Shown here piece after piece: positions 27,055 to 33,900 of a stretch of DNA of 64,000 nt (the first letter of the stretch is position 1; every line of letters starts with the position of its first letter). The DNA lies in contig NZ_JHEG04000001.1 in NCBI RefSeq assembly GCF_000760695.4, positions 3,196,452 through 3,260,451 of the forward strand, written 5' to 3'. This stretch comes from Tolypothrix bouteillei VB521301 (lineage in GTDB: Bacteria; Cyanobacteriota; Cyanobacteriia; Cyanobacteriales; Nostocaceae). The translations under genes and the position numbers were made by a program. Below the pieces are notes generated by a model. That model saw only the letters and a list, made by a program, of their open reading frames with translations. It was not told where the DNA came from and did no database searches.

Positions 27055-27344
27055 GTACTCTGTTTTGCCTCGTAATTTACGACTTGCCAGACAATAAAGC
27101 AGCAAATAAACGGCGAACAAAGCTCCACAAAATGCTTTCTGGCTATGGGACATGGACGCAGTACAGCGTATTTGAATGTTTTTTGACCGCCACGCAGTTT
27201 GCTAAACTGACAGTGCAAGTTGAGAACTTGATTAAACCTGTCGAAGATTCAGTACGGATCTATGTTTTAGATGCGGGCTCGGTACGCAAGACCATTACCT
27301 ACGGTTCCGAGCAACCTCGACAGCAAGATACAATAATATTATGA
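27051..27344 (+). CDS. cas2: CRISPR-associated protein Cas2
   Basis: 97 residues from ATG 27051, overlapping the cas1 stop. The ferredoxin-like fold begins FCLVIYDLPDNKAANKRRTK with the usual Asp after the first strand, continues with LHKMLSGYGTWTQYSVFECF, and ends SVRKTITYGSEQPRQQDTII. An earlier in-frame start would lie deep in cas1 and is rejected. The last 22 codons are duplicated 1.9 kb downstream before the second array, showing that a segment starting inside cas2 was copied. Confidence 0.95.
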   Translation: MSTLFCLVIYDLPDNKAANKRRTKLHKMLSGYGTWTQYSVFECFLTATQFAKLTVQVENLIKPVEDSVRIYVLDAGSVRKTITYGSEQPRQQDTIIL

Positions 27345-27345
27345 T

Positions 27346-27558
27346 GTTAGGGTCATCTTGCAAGTTTTTTGGCAGGGCAAAGCACGGGCAAAAACCCCCC
27401 ACCTCCCGCCAAATCGTCAGAACCTTGACAAATCAATACTTTCAGGGCTTGCGGTACGCGCAAGAGCCTTTTAATCAAAGCCTGAAATGGACTTTTAAAA
27501 CAGTCCCGCCAAAAATGGTCTTGGAAATGGCTCTACATTTAGCTTCTGTTGGGCTGCC
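27346..27558 (+). promoter_or_regulatory. CRISPR leader of array 1
   Basis: The 214 bases between the cas2 stop and the first repeat. A second copy, differing at scattered positions and by one C in a C run, precedes array 2, so the sequence is defined by conservation. It should contain the array promoter and the integration signals read by Cas1-Cas2. An open frame of ~83 codons crosses it into the first repeat, but the copies shift frame at the C run and it is not called as a gene. Confidence 0.8.
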
Positions 27559-28388
27559 CTTTCAAATAAATGAAACCCGCTTGCGGGATTGAAACCTCTG
27601 AGATAGGGAATTTAATGTATGAATTTTCCCCACTTTCAAATAAATGAAACCCGCTTGCGGGATTGAAACGACCACTTGCGAATGCTGGGTGCGGAACAAG
27701 CCCCGCTTTCAAATAAATGAAACCCGCTTGCGGGATTGAAACCGGGTCTCATGCGATCGCGAGTCAATTATCAAGTAACTTTCAAATAAATGAAACCCGC
27801 TTGCGGGATTGAAACATCTTCAATACATTTATGAATATCAGCATATTTTCAGCTTTCAAATAAATGAAACCCGCTTGCGGGATTGAAACGAGGCACGGAA
27901 CATATAAAGCCCCATCTCCCAACTTTCAAATAAATGAAACCCGCTTGCGGGATTGAAACACTTCCCATTCTAGAGTTTCTATCATATAACGATGAACTTT
28001 CAAATAAATGAAACCCGCTTGCGGGATTGAAACAACCCATATTGTTGAGTTCGTCCAAGTCTTCCTTGCTTTCAAATAAATGAAACCCGCTTGCGGGATT
28101 GAAACACTACTATTATCCTCAGGATATGGAACCCTGTCCGGCTTTCAAATAAATGAAACCCGCTTGCGGGATTGAAACGGAACACCAAAAAACGATGGCG
28201 GAAGCGCTGGCGACTTTCAAATAAATGAAACCCGCTTGCGGGATTGAAACATTTTAGCTGTTTTTATTTCGATAAAGTGGATCTTTCAAATAAATGAAAC
28301 CCGCTTGCGGGATTGAAACAAGCTAGCTACTATAGATACAGATAGGCAGAGGTGCTTTCAGTAAATGAAACCTGCTTCGTTATGAAAC
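27559..28388 (+). CRISPR. CRISPR array 1: 12 repeats, 11 spacers
   Basis: A 37-base repeat starting CTTTCAAATAAATGAAACCC and ending GCGGGATTGAAAC, with CCCGC-TT-GCGGG as stem. Repeats begin at 27559, 27633, 27706, 27779, 27853, 27923, 27997, 28069, 28142, 28214, 28283 and 28355. The last (28355-28388) is shortened and mutated, as expected at the leader-distal end. The first eleven are identical. Spacers are about 33-38 bases. The leader on the left, the degenerate end on the right and the ATTGAAAC 3' end all indicate + strand transcription. Minus-strand ORFs across the array are artefacts of the repeat. Confidence 0.97.
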
Positions 28389-28425
28389 TTTTATTGTCTA
28401 TTTAAGTAAGTTGACGGATTAAAGA

Positions 28426-28656
28426 ATGAATACTACTCAATTAATAATGAATGGAGATACACAAACGGTTATATTACCTAAAGAATTTCAATTACAAGGT
28501 AATGAAGTTTATATTAAAAAAGTAGGTAATGCTGTGGTACTGATTTCTAAGGAAAATCCTTGGCAAACATTATTTGATAGTCTAGATATTTTCTCTGAAG
28601 ACTTTATGGAAAATAGAGAACAGCTTTATTTAGAAGACAGAGAAGATTTGGAATGA
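28426..28656 (+). CDS. vapB: VapB-like antitoxin, AbrB/SpoVT type
   Basis: 76 residues. The N-terminal swapped-hairpin domain reads TTQLIMNGDTQTVILPKEF, then QLQGNEVYIKKVGNAVVLIS, typical of VapB/MazE DNA-binding antitoxins. The acidic C-terminal tail (DSLDIFSEDFMENREQLYLE) would wrap the toxin. It starts 37 bases after the last repeat of array 1 and overlaps vapC by 4 bases. Confidence 0.85.
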   Translation: MNTTQLIMNGDTQTVILPKEFQLQGNEVYIKKVGNAVVLISKENPWQTLFDSLDIFSEDFMENREQLYLEDREDLE

Positions 28657-29054
28657 GATTTTTGTTAGATACAAATACTTGCATCTACATTATTAAACGT
28701 AAACCAAAGAAAGTACTAGATAAATTTCAAGCGTTAGATATATCTGACGTGGGAATTTCATCAATTACAATTGCAGAACTTGAATACGGCGTATACAAAA
28801 GTCAACGTCAAGAGCAAAATCGGATAGCGCTGACTCAATTTTTAATTCCTTTACAGGTTGTACCTTTTGATGAACAAGCAACACAAACCTATGGAAACAT
28901 TCGAGCAGAGTTAGAGAACCAAGGAATTGTAATTGGGTCTATGGATATGCTCATTGTATCTCAAGCAATTTGTCTGGGGTTAATTTTAGTCACTAATAAC
29001 GTGAGAGAATTATCACGAATCCCCGCACTGATGTTAGAAAATTGGGTGGATTAG
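28653..29054 (+). CDS. vapC: VapC-like PIN-domain ribonuclease toxin
   Basis: 133 residues, a single PIN domain. Acidic residues of the active site are Asp6 (FLLDTNTCI), Glu42 (IAELEYG) and Asp98 (GSMDMLI). LVTNNVREL takes the fourth position with Asn, as is common in this family. VapC toxins cleave tRNA or rRNA when VapB is degraded. The gene is intact and lies between the two CRISPR arrays, inside the segment bounded by the duplicated leaders. Confidence 0.9.
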   Translation: MRFLLDTNTCIYIIKRKPKKVLDKFQALDISDVGISSITIAELEYGVYKSQRQEQNRIALTQFLIPLQVVPFDEQATQTYGNIRAELENQGIVIGSMDMLIVSQAICLGLILVTNNVRELSRIPALMLENWVD

Positions 29055-29086
29055 TCCACCAAGTGAGAGAGTGCATACCATTTTGG

Positions 29087-29172
29087 CAAATTGCCCTCAG
29101 AATAAAATTCTTGGGCTATACGTAATGAAGAGGGCGCTACGCAGGCTTTAATTAAGTCCGCGTTGGCAGACT
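29087..29172. repeat. Dispersed repeat between vapC and the second leader
   Basis: GCCCTCAGAATAAAATTCTT, then GGGCTAT, CTACGCAGGCTTTAATTAAG and TCCGCGTTGGCAGACTTA. This is the inverted counterpart of the unit after tolC (22102-22152) and at 30840-30890. It abuts the start of the copied cas2 tail at 29181, so it may mark the duplication breakpoint. Confidence 0.6.
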
Positions 29173-29180
29173 TAGCCTGT

Positions 29181-29246
29181 TCGGTACGCAAGATCATTAC
29201 CTACGGTTCCGAACAACCTCGACAGCAAGATACAATAATATTATGA
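29181..29246 (+). pseudogene. Copied 3' tail of cas2
   Basis: TCGGTACGCAAGATCATTAC, then CTACGGTTCCGAACAACCTC, continuing to the cas2 stop, matching cas2 bases 27279-27345 with two substitutions. It encodes only the last ~22 residues of Cas2 and has no start. A shorter copy of the same end (CCTCGACAGCAAGATACAAT) appears again at 29295. It is a passenger of the leader duplication. Confidence 0.85.
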
Positions 29247-29294
29247 TGCTATCCGCACCTACATTTGAATTATTCAAAGCATTAAGGGTATACC

Positions 29295-29535
29295 TCGACA
29301 GCAAGATACAATAATATTATGATGCTAGGGTAATCTTGCAAGTTTTTTGGCAGGGCAAAGCACGGGCAAAAACCCCCACCTCCCGCCAAATCGTCAGAAC
29401 CTTGACAAATCAATACTTTCAGCGATTGAGGTATGAGCAAGAGCCTTTTGATGAAAGCCTGAAATGGACTTTTCAAACAGTCCTGCCAAAAATGGTCTTG
29501 GAAATGGCTTTACACTTAGCTTCGGTTGGGCTGCC
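29295..29535 (+). promoter_or_regulatory. CRISPR leader of array 2 (duplicate of leader 1)
   Basis: Aligns without large gaps to the region between the cas2 end and array 1, with about 20 substitutions and one missing C. It ends at the same base relative to the first repeat (TTGGGCTGCC). Conservation over ~200 bases argues that it still serves as promoter and integration site. Confidence 0.8.
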
Positions 29536-30813
29536 CTTTCAAATGAATGAAACCCGCTCGCGGGATTGAAACCTTTCAAGACCTTCTTAACCCAAGATAT
29601 TTGAAAGGCTTTCAAATGAATGAAACCCGCTCGCGGGATTGAAACCAGCATCTTGCGATTCAGTGCGTGGGTACACACCTCTACTTTCAAATGAATGAAA
29701 CCCGCTCGCGGGATTGAAACACGGTGCGGGGAGTGGGAGGAAATCACTCTCCGAACCTTTCAAATGAATGAAACCCGCTCGCGGGATTGAAACAATTCAA
29801 TCGAGATTGACTATGGAAACATCCCCTTTTCTTTCAAATGAATGAAACCCGCTCGCGGGATTGAAACCTGACAGTTTGAATAGCGATCGCTTTGATATCT
29901 TTTAAACTTTCAAATGAATGAAACCCGCTCGCGGGATTGAAACGATCCAAGATGACCTCGTTGTGCCGCGTGTCGCAACTTTCAAATGAATGAAACCCGC
30001 TCGCGGGATTGAAACATAATGAAATTGAATGCGTCTGTCCCAACTGCGGTCACTTTCAAATGAATGAAACCCGCTCGCGGGATTGAAACCGTTCCCTTTC
30101 ATGTCTTTAATGTATTACATATAACTTTCAAATGAATGAAACCCGCTCGCGGGATTGAAACATTTCAAACGCTGACATTCAGCAAATTAAGACAGAACTT
30201 TCAAATGAATGAAACCCGCTCGCGGGATTGAAACTGAATTACACGCAGCAACAGATACAAGCGGCAAACTTTCAAATGAATGAAACCCGCTCGCGGGATT
30301 GAAACTGACAAAATTTTATTAGGAGATATTCAAATGGCGTTCTTTCAAATGAATGAAACCCGCTCGCGGGATTGAAACTTTCAGCCCAATAATCAACTTT
30401 AATCTCATTACTAACTTTCAAATGAATGAAACCCGCTCGCGGGATTGAAACAATAAAAGTTTGGTCAGATATTAAATTATTCTCCTCTTTCAAATGAATG
30501 AAACCCGCTCGCGGGATTGAAACTTCAACCACAATTCAAAAGCTTCTTGAGCCACTTTACTTTCAAATAAATGAAACCCGTTCGCGGGATTGAAACAGAA
30601 ATGCCTGTAAAGCTAAAAATTGATTTTGAACTTTCAAATAAATGAAACCCGTTCGCGGGATTGAAACAGCCCTTGCGGAAACAGTTTCTTGCCGACTCGC
30701 GAGTCTTTCAAATAAATGAAACCCGTTCGCGGGATTGAAACGAAAAGACAATTGCTTCTACGTCATCGATTTGGTTCTTTCAAATAAATGAAACCTGCCT
30801 GCGGGACTGGACT
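29536..30813 (+). CRISPR. CRISPR array 2: 18 repeats, 17 spacers
   Basis: 37-base repeats beginning at 29536, 29609, 29684, 29757, 29831, 29907, 29979, 30053, 30125, 30198, 30269, 30342, 30415, 30487, 30560, 30631, 30705 and 30777. The first 14 carry AAATGAATG and CCCGCTCGCGGG. Repeats 15-17 carry AAATAAATG (as in array 1) and CCCGTTCGCGGG. The last is degenerate (CCTGCCTGCGGGACTGGAC). Spacers are 34-39 bases and none is shared with array 1. The leader is on the left; transcription is + strand. Minus-strand ORFs rich in GFHSFE/GFIHLK are read-through of the repeat. Confidence 0.97.
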
Positions 30814-30839
30814 CACCGCCTACGTAGACTAATAAATCA

Positions 30840-30890
30840 CAGCCAGCGAAGGCAGGCTTTGTTTGTGTAGCCCCAGAATTCTATTCTGAG
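30840..30890. repeat. Dispersed repeat at the end of the CRISPR region
   Basis: GGCAGGCTTTGTTTGTGTAG and CCCCAGAATTCTATTCTGAGG, nearly identical to the unit after tolC (22102-22152). It starts about 27 bases after the degenerate last repeat, so the CRISPR region is bracketed by copies of this family. Confidence 0.65.
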
Positions 30891-30940
30891 GGGTACTCCC
30901 ACAGATTAGGTGTCACATCTGTACTTTAAGCAGAGATAAA

Positions 30941-33900
30941 TCAAACTGGAATTTCGATAATCAACTCTGTACCTTTGCCGACAACTGAATTACAACTTAA
31001 CTTACCACTGTGAATTTCTTCGACAATTTGCCGAGAAATAGCCAAACCCAATCCCGTACCTTTACCAACTTTTTTTGTACTAAATAAATTATCAAATATT
31101 TTTTGTTTAACTTCTTCCGTCATTCCTTTACCATTATCAGCAATAGTAATCTTAACTTTTTTATCTTGCATTGAAGTTGTAATTGTAATTCGGTTGGTGT
31201 CTGCCTGAATTTCTACAAAACTGCGTCCGTTATTTGATTCATCTAATGCATCGATCGCATTTGCCAGAATATTCATAAACACTTGGTTTAACTGTCCCGG
31301 AAAACACTGTATGGGAGGTATATTTCCATAGTTTGTGATAACTTGAATTTCCGGACGTTGTTCGTTAGCCTTGAGGCGATGTTTGAGAATTAGAATTGTA
31401 CTGTCAATACCCTCATGAATGTCAAATGCTACTTTATAATCTTTATCGGCACGGGAGAAAGTTCTTAAACTGGTACTAATATTTTTTAACCGATCGCAAG
31501 CCATAATCATTATATCAATCATTTTAGGTAAGTCTTCTAAGCTATAATCCAAGTCAACTTCTTCGGCATGTTTAATAATTTCTTCTCCAGGATTCGGGAA
31601 ATATTTTTGATACAACTCCAAGTGTTCCTTAATATCAGAAATCATGGGTTGAGTTTGTTGGAGGGTAGCAGCAATAAAACCGAGAGGATTATTCATTTCA
31701 TGAGCAACTCCAGCAACTAAATTCCCCAGTGCTGACATTTTTTCACTTTGGACAATTTGTAATTGTGCTTGTTGAGCTTGTTGGTAAAGCCTTGCATTTT
31801 CTAAAGCAATGGCAGCTTGAGCGCATAATATTTGAATAACTTCTAAGCGATCGCGTGTAAATACGCCAATCGTCAATTGATTTTCTAGATACAGCAACCC
31901 AATTAACTGACCTTGATTCAAAATCGGCGTACACAGCAGACTTTTGGGTTGTGACTGAACTAAGTACGGATCGGCAATAAAATCGTTTTGGTCTGTAGCA
32001 TCATCTAATACAATAGTTTTTAAGCTTCGTTTGACGTAATTTATGAACGTAGTAGGAATGTCAACACTGGTTTCATAAGGTACACAGGGTAGATTGACCC
32101 CTTCATTTGCAGTTGCTATTGCCTCAAGCATGAGAGTATTATTTTTGAGGATGAGCAAAGCAGCTTTTTTCGCTCCAGCATTTTCCATCACCACTTGCAT
32201 TAAGGTAGAAAGTAATTTATCTAGTTGAATTTCACTAGATAAAGCTTGAGTGGCTTTGAGGATGGTAGCAAAATCCAACGCCGAGTAGAGTGTTTTACTA
32301 CTATGGCTAGATGTTTGGTTCGAGAAATGAATTGTGCGCTTAACGATAGTGTCTGAGGAATTAGAAGTGAGTTCTTTGTGTTGTAGGATAGGTTTTAGTA
32401 ATTGCAAATAGCGTTTTTCTAAATCGTCGATTTTGGCTTTTGCTCCCCAACGAGCATAGCAGTAGTAGGCTTCTTGCATGTAAATTTGAGCTACTTTTTC
32501 TTTACCCCAGCCGAGGTAAAATTTAGCTGCTAGCTCGTTGCTAAGTGCTTCTTCTTGGGTATACCCATTTTCTTTGGCTCCAGAGATAGCTAACTCGTAC
32601 ATCTCTATTGCTTTGTAAGTTTGCCCCAATACGCGATTTTGCTCTGCTTCCACCAGGTAGTATTTATGTCTGAAGTTTTGGGGTGCATGGTCAGCCCAAT
32701 TCCGCATCTTCTCCTGATTTGCTTGTATTTGCTGTAAATATTGTTGTTGCTCTAAATCGACATTAGGATATTGAGCTACTAAAGCAAGAGAACTGTAGAA
32801 GTTGTAGGCTGGGAGAGTCGTCATATTAGCAGAAGCAACAATGTACTCCCCAGCCAAGGAATTGTAAGTCACTGAGTTTTCATAATCTTCTAATAAATAA
32901 AGCAAGATTCCCTTTATTAAATAAAAGTTAAACAGTAAGGTTTGATTGCCGCACTCCTGTAGTATGGGCAACAGTTTAACCTCATCGCAACCTTCACCAA
33001 TTAGACAATATGGATTTGCTGAAAGACCTCTAAGATTTAGAACAAGTTGCTGCCACATACCAGCATAGTAAATAGAATATTGCTGTTTTAATTTTTGCAA
33101 TAATTCTAGAGACTCAATTTGCTCTTGCTGGACATAATCCAATGGTTCGCCCATTAAGAACAAATTAGTGCATCTGTCTTTTGAGCAAAGAGAGGCATAA
33201 TAAAAATCCCCGCTTTCTAGCCCGATATTCATAGCCTCTCTAAGTGGCTGAACTGTCTCTCCGATTGGCTCTTTCCAGTGTCTCAAAACTAAATTGAACA
33301 TTGTATGAACGATACAGTAGTAGGAGCGTGAATTGAATTTAGATAACAAACTAACTGCTAATTCTCCAAATTGATATCCAGAATTAATATCTTCACTATT
33401 TACCAATACCGATCCATAAAAAACATAACTGACAGCAGCAATTACAGAATTGCCAAATTCCAGGCAGAGTTTAACTGCTGTAAATGCAAGTTTGGCCAAT
33501 AAATTTGGCTCTGCCATAATTGCTGAAGTATAAGCATTAGACAGAATACGCATTGCTGCTAATGTATTGGGATTGGCCATAACTGGCAAATTGATTAAGT
33601 TTTTAACAACTAAATCTTTTGGCGGTTCTGTCTCCAAAGGAATATCAAGCAAATTTAAAGCATTTAGAGTTATTTCAATAGCTTTCAAAGCATGATTTTG
33701 AGAGGAGTAAGATAGAATTGCAAGATCGTATACTTTGATTTTATCCAATAATGCTTTTGCATACTTTAAAGTTACATCAGCCAGTTGCTTTGCTCGTTCT
33801 AAGTCTGTATTTAGGAAACAAATCTCTATCATTTCTAAGTGGAGATTAAGAGTCAAGTCATACTCAGATATCCAGCTTTCTTCAACTAGGAGATTTAATC

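Noticed and set aside
27849..30751. Several minus-strand ORFs of 60-117 residues with repeated GFHSFE, GFIHLK and GFHLFE peptides
   Set aside because: They are translations of the reverse complement of CRISPR repeats and spacers; the repeating period equals repeat plus spacer and there is no start or ribosome-binding site.
27559..30813. Complete, active type I-D system
   Set aside because: Csc1, Csc2 and Cas4 are truncated and cas3, cas10d and cas6 are absent from the window, so activity could only come from genes elsewhere.
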